Shown piece by piece: positions 1 to 7,435 of a DNA stretch of 14,228 nt. This DNA is from an uncultured Porphyromonadaceae bacterium (GTDB lineage: Bacteria; Bacteroidota; Bacteroidia; Bacteroidales; Barnesiellaceae_A). The stretch spans positions 1-14,228 of the forward strand of contig UQMR01000057.1 of NCBI GenBank assembly GCA_900542255.1, in the 5' to 3' direction. Below the pieces are notes generated by a model, which saw only the letters and a list, made by a program, of their open reading frames with translations, searched no databases and was not told the DNA's origin. Each line of letters opens with the position of its first letter. The stretch's first letter is position 1. The translations under genes were made by a program, and so were the position numbers.

Positions 1-183
1 GCCGCCTCCTATTTTATCCAAAAATAGTGAAAGGCGAGAGCAGAGAGTGGCGGAAACGCAGTTTTCAAGTTTTGGGCTAAGCCGAGCCGCCTCCTATTTT
101 ATCCAAAAATAGTGAAAGGCGAGAGCAGAGAGTGGCGGAACCGAAGTTTTCAGGTTGGGCTAAGCCGAGCCGCCTCAAAAATA
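1..183. repeat. Tandem intergenic repeat, two ~85-bp units plus a partial third
   Basis: Unit 1 spans 1-85 and unit 2 spans 86-168. Their first 55 bases (1-55 and 86-140) are identical and the remainder differs by a few substitutions and a 2-base shortening. A third copy begins at 169 (GCCGCCTC) but lacks the CTATTTTATCC segment and ends near 183. Each copy contains CAAAAATA (19-26, 104-111, 176-183), which on the minus strand reads TATTTTTG, a match to the Bacteroidota -7 box TAnnTTTG. In the two full copies the minus strand then reads GATAAAATAGGAGG, so a box is followed by a Shine-Dalgarno-like AGGAGG. No open frame of note runs through the units. Related, more degenerate copies lie at 13802-14000. 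Seen directly; the promoter function is inference. Confidence 0.9.
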
Positions 184-266
184 GAAAAACCTCTCCTGTG
201 GGTATGATGTGCGGCTCTCGTACAGACGGAGGAAGCTGGGAAAAGTCCCATGCCGCGATATATAAA
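184..266. other. Intergenic segment with a possible three-helix fold (function unknown)
   Basis: This stretch between the tandem repeat and the galactose-operon terminator contains no gene I can support. Three short inverted repeats nest within 210-257: an outer helix GCGGC/GCCGC (211-215 with 252-256), a helix formed by CTCGT and ACGGAG with one bulged G (217-221 with 226-231), and a helix TGGGA/TCCCA with an AAAG loop (237-241 with 246-250). Together they could make a three-way junction. I compared it from memory with SRP RNA and group II intron domains and found no convincing match. The strand is undetermined, and short GC-rich pairings of this size can occur by chance. Confidence 0.3.
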
Positions 267-303
267 GAGGGCTGCTTCTGAATTTTAGTCAGAAGCAGCC
301 CTC
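267..303 (-). terminator. Hairpin terminator of the galactose operon
   Basis: A perfect 15-bp inverted repeat (GAGGGCTGCTTCTGA at 267-281, TCAGAAGCAGCCCTC at 289-303) encloses a 7-base loop. It lies 23 bases past the stop codon of the last operon gene. On the minus strand the stem is followed by TTTATATAT, a moderately U-rich tail. The stem is long enough to end transcription or protect the mRNA 3' end; on the plus strand there is no U-tract. Confidence 0.85.
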
Positions 304-326
304 CTTATGTGTGTAGGATATAGGGT

Positions 327-1544
327 TTATTTACTCCTTATCTTGGAACCTGCAAGCGTAAACCACAGGATGTAGGCATAGTAGATGAATAGTGTGCCTA
401 CGGCTACTCCAAGACCGAGTGCAGGGCTGTCTACGATACTGCCCATGATAAGGGGCAGTATGGCAGCTCCTATTACGCCCGTATTGATAACGCCCGATGC
501 CTCTTTGGTGTGGGGCCCGAGGTCTTGCAACCCGAGGTTGAAGATGAGCGGCCACATGACAGAGTGGAACAGTCCGGTGAGGATGAGTGCATAGATGCTA
601 TATACACCCGGCAGGACAAACGAGAGCGCTACGCACACTGCTGCAATGGAGAGGCAGGTGGCAAGCAGCGGGCGGGCTTTGAAGCGTGTGAGCACGATGG
701 TGCCCAATGCACGACCTACGAGCATACCGCCCCAGTAGAACGATAGCAGGGAGGTGGGGTCGCCCTCGATACCCAAAGAGCGTATCTTGGCGGGCAAGAG
801 GCTGGGTATGCCAATCTCTACACCCATGTATGCTATGATGCTTATAAGAGCAAGCCATACGTGGGGGTATTTGTAAGCACTCGACTTGTAGGTGACGTTG
901 CCCGAGGCTTTGCCTTCTGTCTCTTCTTTGGCCTCGTTAATCTCCGGCAGTTTCAGCTTGGCGAGGATGAGGCAAAGGATGAGGGTGAAGATTCCAAGCC
1001 CGAGGAAGGGGAACTTGATGGATGCTGCACTGTAACCTTCGCTACCCGACACGATGAGCATCGATACGAACAGCGGCGCTACCGTTGTGGCGAGCGAGTT
1101 GAAGGTTTGGCTCAGTGTCATGCGGAAAGCTCCTTTTTCGGGGGCTCCCAATACCATCACGTAGGGGTTCGATACCAATTGCAACAGCACGATACCTATG
1201 GCTACGCAGAACATGCAGCACAGGAAGATGTAGTAGATGGCTGCCGTCTCGCCCCACAGCGCAATGCCGCCGAAGTTGAGTACAAAACCTAAGGTAATGA
1301 TGGCAAGGCCCAGGACGAGGGTGGTCTTGTAGCCTAATTTTTTCATCAGGATGCCCAACGGAATGGAGAGGATGTATGCTCCGTAGAAGGCGGTATTGAC
1401 AAGTTGTCCTTGTGTCTCAGTGAGTCCAAAGGTTTGCTTGCAGAAGTCTATCATGGAGTTGTTCATCGTCGTGACAAAGCCGAGCAGGAAACAAACGATG
1501 ATGACAACCGTCAAGGCAAACGTGTAATTGGGTTGTTGTTTCAT
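327..1544 (-). CDS. gluP: FucP-family sugar/H+ symporter (MFS), glucose/galactose type
   Basis: A 405-residue inner-membrane protein of the major facilitator superfamily, predicted to import galactose and/or glucose with protons. Nearly the whole sequence is hydrophobic helices consistent with 12 membrane segments. The N-terminal segment (TFALTVVIIVCFLLGFVTTMNN) and following region resemble the FucP/GluP/GalP branch (TC 2.A.1.7). A soluble, charged central loop near residues 205-225 (KLPEINEAKEETEGK) separates the two six-helix halves, as usual. It is the last gene of the galM-galK-nucleotidyltransferase-transporter run, 17 bases after the upstream stop, and is followed by the terminator at 267-303. 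Context favours galactose as substrate, but the family also carries glucose and fucose, so the symbol is by resemblance. The start ATG has no Shine-Dalgarno, which is normal for this phylum. Confidence 0.85.
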   Translation of the reverse strand: MKQQPNYTFALTVVIIVCFLLGFVTTMNNSMIDFCKQTFGLTETQGQLVNTAFYGAYILSIPLGILMKKLGYKTTLVLGLAIITLGFVLNFGGIALWGETAAIYYIFLCCMFCVAIGIVLLQLVSNPYVMVLGAPEKGAFRMTLSQTFNSLATTVAPLFVSMLIVSGSEGYSAASIKFPFLGLGIFTLILCLILAKLKLPEINEAKEETEGKASGNVTYKSSAYKYPHVWLALISIIAYMGVEIGIPSLLPAKIRSLGIEGDPTSLLSFYWGGMLVGRALGTIVLTRFKARPLLATCLSIAAVCVALSFVLPGVYSIYALILTGLFHSVMWPLIFNLGLQDLGPHTKEASGVINTGVIGAAILPLIMGSIVDSPALGLGVAVGTLFIYYAYILWFTLAGSKIRSK

Positions 1545-1561
1545 GGGTTTTTATTTGAGGT

Positions 1562-2467
1562 TTATACAAAGAGTTTTCCGGGGTATTCGCCGGCATCGAC
1601 GAGTTGTTGTATCTTGTCGACAACCGATTGGCGGTCGGCAGCATAGGTCACGCCGAACCAGCGGGCTGTCGTGTCGAGTACTTTGACGGTCGATGTGCCT
1701 TCTTTGATGAGCTTGTTCACCATCAAGGGGATGAAGAACTCGGCTTTCAGGTTGGCGATATTCTCGTTGAGGAACTCCGAGAAGTAGGCTTCCGAGTGGT
1801 CGAAATAGTCGGGAGTGAAGCCCCACATGTTCATCGACACGGGGGTATTGTCGTCTATGGCAACCCATTGGTCGTTCTCGTCTTTGTATTTTACAGTGCC
1901 GTCGATACGTTGTATCTGTGTGCGCTCTACCACATCGGTGAGCATACGGTTGTCGTCCATGGCACAGATGCCGCGGGCTACGCTGCCGCTCTCAGAGAGG
2001 GTGTTGCCCACGCGGTAGCCTACCATGCAGTATTGGTTCTGTGTGCCCTCCATCTCGGTGAGAGCTTTTCCTAATACGGCAAAGCTGTCGCGTCCGTAGA
2101 AGTCGTCGGCGTTGATGACGGCAAAGGGTTCTTTGATGACCTCTTTGCCCATGAGTACGGCGTGATTGGTTCCCCAGGGTTTCACGCGGTCGGCCGGGCA
2201 ACTGAATCCTTCGGGCAGTTTGTCGAGCGACTGGAACACGAGTTCAACCGGTATATGATTGACGTATTTGTTGAGAACTTTCTCGCGGAAATCTTGCTCG
2301 AAATCTTTTCTGATTACAAACACAACTTTCCCGAATCCGCCACGGATGGCATCGAAGATAGAATAGTCCATGATGGTCTCGCCGTTGGGTCCTAAGCCGT
2401 CGAGCTGTTTCAGACCACCGTAGCGGCTGCCCATGCCGGCAGCCAAGACAAATAGTGTAGGTTTCAT
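1562..2467 (-). CDS. Sugar-phosphate nucleotidyltransferase, candidate Gal-1-P uridylyltransferase
   Basis: A 301-residue cytosolic enzyme of the nucleotidyltransferase fold. The N-terminus carries the NTP-binding loop LAAGMGSRYGGLKQ (residues 8-21), followed by a GTNHAVL segment (99-105) that takes the place of the usual nucleotide-contact motif, and INADDFYG (118-125), the metal-binding Asp region. These are the hallmarks of enzymes that join a sugar-1-phosphate to an NTP, releasing pyrophosphate. The family does not by itself fix the sugar. It sits between galK (30 bases upstream) and the transporter (17 bases downstream), in a run that has neither galT nor galE. I infer that it may convert Gal-1-P plus UTP to UDP-Gal, bypassing GalT. 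A Glc-1-P (GalU-like) or another sugar-1-P role is the main alternative. No truncation is evident. Confidence 0.75.
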   Translation of the reverse strand: MKPTLFVLAAGMGSRYGGLKQLDGLGPNGETIMDYSIFDAIRGGFGKVVFVIRKDFEQDFREKVLNKYVNHIPVELVFQSLDKLPEGFSCPADRVKPWGTNHAVLMGKEVIKEPFAVINADDFYGRDSFAVLGKALTEMEGTQNQYCMVGYRVGNTLSESGSVARGICAMDDNRMLTDVVERTQIQRIDGTVKYKDENDQWVAIDDNTPVSMNMWGFTPDYFDHSEAYFSEFLNENIANLKAEFFIPLMVNKLIKEGTSTVKVLDTTARWFGVTYAADRQSVVDKIQQLVDAGEYPGKLFV

Positions 2468-2497
2468 AATTGTAGTATATTATTGTATTTGTTTCGA

Positions 2498-3652
2498 TTA
2501 GCAGATTTTGCGAGCGCCGTCGGAGATAACTACGTCATATACCTTGGGCAGCTTGCCGTATTTTTCGCGATATGCTTCTTGGGCACGGGCTATGAATGCG
2601 TCATACAATTCGTTTTTCACCAGGTTGATGGTGCAACCGCCGAAGCCGCCTCCCATAACGCGCGAGCCGGTAACACCGCATTCGCGGGCTATATCGTTCA
2701 GGAAGTCGAGTTCTTCGCAGCTTACCTCGTAGAGCTTGCTCATGCCGTGGTGTGTCTCGTACATCTTTTGTCCTACGGTTTCGTAGTCGCCGCGTTCGAG
2801 TGCATCGCATACATCGAGTACGCGTTGTATCTCTTCGATAACATACTCGGCACGCATGTAATCTTCGGCAGAAACTTCGTTTTTCACCTCTTGCAACATT
2901 TCCATGTTGGCATCGCGCAGAAATTCTACATGCGGGTGTTTCTTTTGCATGGCGGCAACTACGGCCTCACAGCTTTGGCGGCGTTTGTTGTATGCGCTCG
3001 ATGCCAACTCGTGTTTCACTACCGAGTCGAGCAATACGAGGCGGTATCCTTCGGGTTTGAAGGGGAAGTATTGGTATTCGAGGGAACGGCAGTCTAAGCG
3101 AATCAGGCTGCCGGCTTTGCCGAATACGGAGGCAAACTGGTCCATGATGCCGCAATTTACACCGCAATAGTTGTGCTCGGTGGCTTGTCCTACCTTGGCC
3201 AGCTCGAATTTGTCTATTTTGTTATCGCCGAACAGGTCGTTGAGGGCATATGCGTATGTGCTCTCTAATGCTGCCGATGATGACATGCCGGCTCCGAGGG
3301 GAACATCGCCTGCAAAGGCGGTGTTGAAGCCTTTTACCTCTACGCCGCGCTTAATCATCTCGCGGCATACGCCGAATATGTAGCGTGCCCATGATGTGCG
3401 AGGGGCGTCTTCTTCTTTGAGACCGAACTCTACGTAGTCTTTCATATCTATCGAGTAGGCTCTTACTTTGTCTGTCCCGTTGGGGCGTATCTCTGCCATC
3501 ATTCCCTTGTCTATGGCTCCGGGGAATACGTAGCCGCCGTTGTAGTCGGTGTGTTCACCTATGAGGTTGATACGGCCGGGCGAGGCATATATGTTGCCGG
3601 TTTGTCCGTCGAAATGCTTGATAAATCTGCTTCTTACAAATTCTATGTCCAT
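2498..3652 (-). CDS. galK: Galactokinase
   Basis: A 384-residue cytosolic GHMP kinase that phosphorylates alpha-D-galactose to Gal-1-P with ATP, the entry step of galactose use. All three family motifs are present: the galactokinase signature GRINLIGEHTDY (residues 26-37), the phosphate-binding loop GDVPLGAGMSSSAALE (115-130), and the C-terminal GGGFGG (334-339). The catalytic Asp is visible in NCGIMDQF (D171). The length is typical of bacterial GalK. The gene follows galM by 41 bases and precedes the nucleotidyltransferase by 30, so the genes are almost certainly co-transcribed. The combination of a full GHMP motif set and the galM neighbour makes the assignment firm. Confidence 0.96.
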   Translation of the reverse strand: MDIEFVRSRFIKHFDGQTGNIYASPGRINLIGEHTDYNGGYVFPGAIDKGMMAEIRPNGTDKVRAYSIDMKDYVEFGLKEEDAPRTSWARYIFGVCREMIKRGVEVKGFNTAFAGDVPLGAGMSSSAALESTYAYALNDLFGDNKIDKFELAKVGQATEHNYCGVNCGIMDQFASVFGKAGSLIRLDCRSLEYQYFPFKPEGYRLVLLDSVVKHELASSAYNKRRQSCEAVVAAMQKKHPHVEFLRDANMEMLQEVKNEVSAEDYMRAEYVIEEIQRVLDVCDALERGDYETVGQKMYETHHGMSKLYEVSCEELDFLNDIARECGVTGSRVMGGGFGGCTINLVKNELYDAFIARAQEAYREKYGKLPKVYDVVISDGARKIC

Positions 3653-3693
3653 AATATTAATGTATTAAGGGGTTAACAATAAAGATTCTTCGT

Positions 3694-4773
3694 CTATTTC
3701 TCTATGCCGAAGGCAAATGTCGTGCGGCTTGTAAATGTTTCGCCTTTGCGCAATAGGGTAGTGGGGTATTGCGGATGGTTGGGCGAGTCGGGATAGTGCT
3801 GGGTCTCTAAGCAGAAGGCCGATTGCGACGGGTAGAACATCCCTTTTTTCCCCTCGGACTTGCCTGCGAGCCAGTTGGCGGTATATAGCTGTATGCCCGG
3901 CTCGGTAGTATATACTGTCATGGTAATGCCGGTACGGGGCGATAGGCAGTATGCTCCCTCGGCGTATGTGCCGTTGCCCTTGTCGAGGGCATAACAGTGG
4001 TCGTAGCCGCGGCCGAAAATGAGCTGCTCGAATGGCTCATCGATGCGCTCGCCTATCGTATGGGGCGTCGTGAAATCCATGGGCGTCCCAGCTACCGGCA
4101 CGGGGTCGCCATAGGGTATGGCGGTGTCGTCGGCAGGAAGATATGTCGATGCGTGTATCGTGAGTATGTGGTCGTGTACGGTGGGTGTGCCGGCTCCCGA
4201 GAGGTTGAAAAAGGCATGGTTTGTAAGGTTTACCACCGTATCCTTGTCGGTCGTGGCCTGGTATGAGAGCTCTACCTCATTGTTGTCGGTAAGGCGGTAG
4301 GTGACCGTGACGTGCATGGTACCGGGGAAGCCTTCTTCTCCGTCGGGTGAGGTGTATTGCAGTATGAGTGTTTGTGCATCGGGTTGCTCGGCCTCCCATA
4401 TCTTCGAGTTGAAACCTTTTACGCCTCCGTGCAGGTTGTTGGGCCCGTTGTTGATGGCGAGCTTGTCGTATACTTTACCGTCGATTTCGAAACGGCCGCG
4501 GGCTATGCGGTTGGCGTAGCGCCCGCATACGACGCCGAAATATGGCTCTTCGGTCGTAAGATAGTCGTCGATAGATGAGTGCCCGGTGACAACGTCTGTC
4601 ATTTCTCCGTTGCGGTCGGGTACTAAAAGCGAAACGATGCGGGCACCATAGTTGCAAATGGTCAGCTCGCATCCGTTGTGGTTGGTCAGAATATACAGAC
4701 GGGACTCTTTTCCGTCGATGGTCGTGCGGAAATTTTCGATATCCAATCCCGACAGGGTCAGTTTATTAGACAT
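3694..4773 (-). CDS. galM: Aldose 1-epimerase (galactose mutarotase)
   Basis: A 359-residue beta-sandwich epimerase that interconverts beta- and alpha-D-galactose, supplying the alpha anomer to GalK. Expected active-site elements are present: NNLHGG with H115, NLTNHAFFNL with H186, GYDHCY with D258 (sugar binding) and FCLETQHYPDSPN with the catalytic base E323. GRYANRIARGRF (84-95) is another conserved family segment. No signal peptide is seen, so the enzyme should be cytosolic, unlike exported mutarotases found in some relatives. It is the first gene of the operon, preceded by a leader of about 60 bases and a -7 box at 4842-4849. The start ATG lacks a Shine-Dalgarno; the leader just upstream is AT-rich. 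Confidence 0.95.
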   Translation of the reverse strand: MSNKLTLSGLDIENFRTTIDGKESRLYILTNHNGCELTICNYGARIVSLLVPDRNGEMTDVVTGHSSIDDYLTTEEPYFGVVCGRYANRIARGRFEIDGKVYDKLAINNGPNNLHGGVKGFNSKIWEAEQPDAQTLILQYTSPDGEEGFPGTMHVTVTYRLTDNNEVELSYQATTDKDTVVNLTNHAFFNLSGAGTPTVHDHILTIHASTYLPADDTAIPYGDPVPVAGTPMDFTTPHTIGERIDEPFEQLIFGRGYDHCYALDKGNGTYAEGAYCLSPRTGITMTVYTTEPGIQLYTANWLAGKSEGKKGMFYPSQSAFCLETQHYPDSPNHPQYPTTLLRKGETFTSRTTFAFGIEK

Positions 4774-5037
4774 GTGCGTATTAGATTTAATAGATTAACC
4801 TTAATAATTCCTATTGAGGGGCGTCCGCCCTAATTGTCCGCCAAAGTTAACTAAAAATACCCTATGCCAGTAAAGTTTTTCTCGATAAAATGTTAAAACG
4901 TGTCATTTCCTTGTCGGGACATTCTTTTTCGGGGGGGTATGCCGGTTTTGCGGGTGTGTAGTCGTTTGTTGTTCTTGCGGCCATTCTTATGCTTCCGCAG
5001 CAGGAGGCCGGGTTGCATGATGGCTGTGGTGTAAACA
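4774..5037. other. Intergenic region: gal operon leader and upstream DNA
   Basis: No gene is supported here. The part next to galM is AT-rich and forms the mRNA leader, with a small GGGC/GCCC inverted repeat at 4819-4830 near the expected 5' end of the transcript. Beyond the -7 box (4842-4849) the DNA from about 4860 to 5037 shows no convincing -33 box, repeat or reading frame; a short TGCGG/CCGCA pairing at 4976-4999 is the only structure noticed. Confidence 0.5.
4842..4849 (-). promoter_or_regulatory. -7 box of the galactose operon promoter
   Basis: The minus strand reads TAACTTTG, a full match to the Bacteroidota primary-sigma -7 element TAnnTTTG. Transcription would start near 4835, giving a leader of about 60 bases before galM. 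A TTTG-type -33 element about 20 bases upstream is not evident (only TTTA at 4871-4874), which would fit an activator-dependent or weak promoter. The 12-mer TTAACTTTGGCG containing the box recurs on the plus strand at 12948-12959. Confidence 0.65.
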
Positions 5038-5067
5038 ACAAGCGCGACTCTCACGAGCCGCGCTTGT
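5038..5067 (-). terminator. Hairpin terminator after the pectate lyase gene
   Basis: The arms ACAAGCGCG (5038-5046) and CGCGCTTGT (5059-5067) pair perfectly over 9 bp. An inner CTC/GAG pairing (5048-5050 with 5055-5057) closes a TCAC loop. It lies about 40 bases past the stop of the gene ending at 5109. The tail on the minus strand is TGTTTAC, only weakly U-rich, so it may act as a 3'-end structure rather than a textbook terminator. Confidence 0.65.
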
Positions 5068-5108
5068 GTCTGAAAGTGATAGTTATAAAAGTGGTATTAT
5101 TTGAGATA

Positions 5109-7322
5109 TTATTGTTTCACGAATTTGAGTGTGCTGCGGTTTCCTGCTTTGTCGTATGCCGTAGCGATGTAGATGCCGGCGGGAAGAGTGGCGATGTCTA
5201 CCACTTGCATGCGTCGCGATGATGCTACTTTGCGTCCGGACAGGTCGTAGACATTTATGGCCGCTGTTTCTCCGTAGCAGATGAGGGCCGTGCGGGTGAG
5301 GTAGAAGTCCATCCCGGCGGTTTTTACCTCTGTTACGTTGTCGTAACCGTTGAGGTACTCATATCCGCTGATGTAGAGGTCGGTGATGTGCATGTCGCCC
5401 GTGCCTATATTGGTGATGCGTATCTCTACGGGTTCCTTGCTCTTGAAGGCCATAGAGGTTACGTCTATGGTGTGTACGCCTTTGTTATACTCGGAGCTTT
5501 GTTCGTTCCATGTCGTTTCACCAGCTATCCGGCTCTCTACTTTGAGTGTGCGTCCGCCGGTGATGTATATGCGCATTTGGAAAGCATGAAGGCTCGGAAG
5601 CGTAAATTCGGCAGTGCCGTTTTTCGATATGGCAAGAGCTCCGGTCGTGCATCCGGTGTAATCGACAGTGCCATTGCCTGCATATTCGGGCTTTACGCTC
5701 CATGTTCCGCCGGTGATGAGCGACGCGATAGAGTCGGGCATGACACTCTCCTGGAACGGGTACCAGTTGCTCAGAATCTTCTCGCCGTAGACGATATTGC
5801 CCTCTTCGTCCTTGAAATCGGCATTGGGGTCGTCTGGCTCTTCGTCTTCAACGCTGCCGTCGTTCTCGGGGTAGATGAGTGTGTATTCGTTGTTGTCTAT
5901 GCCGTATTCGAAGGCTCCCATATCGGCTGTTGTGCCGTTGTAGGGTAGTGAAACGATGCTGCCGTAATCGGGATTTTTGATGTCGGCCGCATCGTACTCG
6001 TCGATAATCGTGCCTGCGTCGATGAAGTCGGAGCCTTCTTTGAGACGACCGAATTTGAGTGGCAGAGAGCCGTCGGCTTGCCGTTCGGCAAGAGCGTCTT
6101 CGTACGTGAGACTCACGAACTGGCTTGTACGGTCGGTTGTGCTCTTGTTCAGGCCTGTTTCGCCTGTGTAGGGGTCGCTTCCGTCGCGGTCGCTATACGG
6201 GCTGCAATGGTCGAGCGTAGTCCAGCTGCAATATTGTATGTCGGCACGGGGTTCCGAGGGGGAGTCTTTGTAGTTGAATTGGTGGTTACGCTCCTCGCCG
6301 GCAAAGCCTATGCAGTTGCGCAATACCCAGTTGCCGTATTCGGGGATGGCGTTGTTGAAGCCGTAGTTTATACCGTTGCGCACCGATACGCAGTTGAAAA
6401 GGTATGTGCCTTCGTTGTGATTGTTCTGGTCGAAGCCTTTGCTGATGTTGTCTATGGAGATACAACGGGTGAAGATATGTGCGCCGAACGAGGATTTTTT
6501 GTCGTTGCTGCCGCCCATCTTGAATCCGTTGCCGTTGCCTTTGTTGTATCCGTTCTTCATCGTCCAGCAGTTGTCTACAACGATGGGATATACCGTGTAG
6601 TAGAAGTCCCAGCCGTCGTCGCTGTTGTACCACGAGCGGCATCCGTGGAATTCGTTGCCCGGCCCCGGGAAGAGTTTTACGGCAAAACCGTCGGCATCGC
6701 CACCGTTGCTCCATACGTCGCAGTTGTTGTAGCTGTCGCAGTTGAGTACGATGTTGTATCGTCCGTACTTGAACTCGGGGTTGCGGGTGTTTTCGCCGTT
6801 ATCGCCTTTGCCGAAGCCCTGTTGCAGGCCGGTGTCGCCGTTGTCGTGGAATATGCACTCTTCTATGACGCAGAAACTGCCTTCCAATTTGAGGGCGTTG
6901 TCGGGGGCATTGCAAAATTCTATGCCGCGATAGTGCCAATAATTGGCGCCTATCTTGTGCATGATGCCGCGGTTGTTTTTGGCAACATCTTCGATTTCTC
7001 TTTCGAGGCGGTTGAAGTCGAATACGGGTCTCTCGCCCTCGGCGGCAAAGAGGCATATACGTGCATCTTTGGTACCTGTTTGCTCTATGTTGATGGTTGC
7101 GTCGGGCTCATAGGTCCCTCCGTGTACCCATACGGTGTCGCCGGGCATGACGACGGTTGCGACTTTTGCCAGCGTGGCAAATGGTTGCGACTCTGTGCCG
7201 TTATTGCTGTCGTTGCCATCGGTGGCAAGATGTAGTTGCCGTGCTTCGGTCGTGAAATTGGAGAATAAGGCGGCTATGACGCATAATACGGTAGCCTGAA
7301 ATCTAAGAGTATAAGTTTTCAT
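5109..7322 (-). CDS. Secreted PL9-type pectate lyase with type IX secretion tail
   Basis: With the start at 7322 the product is 737 residues. A signal peptide (MKTYTLRFQATVLCVIAALF) is followed by a right-handed beta-helix domain (about 30-475) and C-terminal domains. The stretch DADGFAVK...NSDDGWD supplies D211, D235, D236 and D239, matching the Ca2+ ligands of family PL9 enzymes in spacing, and GNGNGFKMGG supplies K268, the likely catalytic base for beta-elimination of polygalacturonate. Residues about 515-660 look like a carbohydrate-binding-like beta-sandwich. The last ~55 residues (INVYDLSGRKV...LPAGIYI...LKFVKQ) fit a type IX sorting domain, so the enzyme is probably exported to the cell surface or medium. 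The start is set by AAGGAG at 7328-7333; the longer TTG-initiated frame from 7349 overlaps the -7 box and is rejected. No SusC/SusD pair adjoins it. Confidence 0.88.
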   Translation of the reverse strand: MKTYTLRFQATVLCVIAALFSNFTTEARQLHLATDGNDSNNGTESQPFATLAKVATVVMPGDTVWVHGGTYEPDATINIEQTGTKDARICLFAAEGERPVFDFNRLEREIEDVAKNNRGIMHKIGANYWHYRGIEFCNAPDNALKLEGSFCVIEECIFHDNGDTGLQQGFGKGDNGENTRNPEFKYGRYNIVLNCDSYNNCDVWSNGGDADGFAVKLFPGPGNEFHGCRSWYNSDDGWDFYYTVYPIVVDNCWTMKNGYNKGNGNGFKMGGSNDKKSSFGAHIFTRCISIDNISKGFDQNNHNEGTYLFNCVSVRNGINYGFNNAIPEYGNWVLRNCIGFAGEERNHQFNYKDSPSEPRADIQYCSWTTLDHCSPYSDRDGSDPYTGETGLNKSTTDRTSQFVSLTYEDALAERQADGSLPLKFGRLKEGSDFIDAGTIIDEYDAADIKNPDYGSIVSLPYNGTTADMGAFEYGIDNNEYTLIYPENDGSVEDEEPDDPNADFKDEEGNIVYGEKILSNWYPFQESVMPDSIASLITGGTWSVKPEYAGNGTVDYTGCTTGALAISKNGTAEFTLPSLHAFQMRIYITGGRTLKVESRIAGETTWNEQSSEYNKGVHTIDVTSMAFKSKEPVEIRITNIGTGDMHITDLYISGYEYLNGYDNVTEVKTAGMDFYLTRTALICYGETAAINVYDLSGRKVASSRRMQVVDIATLPAGIYIATAYDKAGNRSTLKFVKQ

Positions 7323-7327
7323 GGTAT

Positions 7328-7333
7328 CTCCTT
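7328..7333 (-). promoter_or_regulatory. Shine-Dalgarno site deciding the pectate lyase start
   Basis: The minus strand reads AAGGAG followed by ATACC and the ATG at 7322. Spacing is ideal, and the peptide that follows begins a clean signal sequence. This supports ATG 7322 over the upstream in-frame TTG at 7349. Confidence 0.8.
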
Positions 7334-7346
7334 CTTGAATTTTCTG

Positions 7347-7354
7347 CAAAGTTA
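7347..7354 (-). promoter_or_regulatory. -7 box of the pectate lyase promoter
   Basis: The minus strand reads TAACTTTG (extended GTTAACTTTGC), a full match to TAnnTTTG. Transcription would begin near 7340, leaving a leader of roughly 20 bases that just holds the Shine-Dalgarno. No TTTG appears about 20 bases upstream. A second candidate, TATTTTTG at 7421-7428 immediately after the helicase stop, also matches and would give a leader of about 90 bases; I cannot choose between them for certain. Confidence 0.6.
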
Positions 7355-7435
7355 ACCCTTAGATTGCTAACTCGAGTTGTATTTTTAGCGTGTATGTATG
7401 TATTATTTGGTCATAATATACAAAAATAGGTTCTT

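Noticed and set aside
1..183. CRISPR array
   Set aside because: The units are directly adjacent with no unique spacers, are over 80 bp long, and no cas gene is present.
209..257. SRP RNA or group II intron fragment
   Set aside because: GACGGAGGAAGC recalls the SRP loop, and GTGCG recalls an intron 5' end, but neither the conserved SRP loop sequence nor an intron domain V is present.
6078..7235. 385-codon plus-strand frame opposite the pectate lyase
   Set aside because: It is a Val/Ala-rich mirror of a well-supported gene, with no family features, promoter or ribosome site; its length follows from the codon bias of the real gene.
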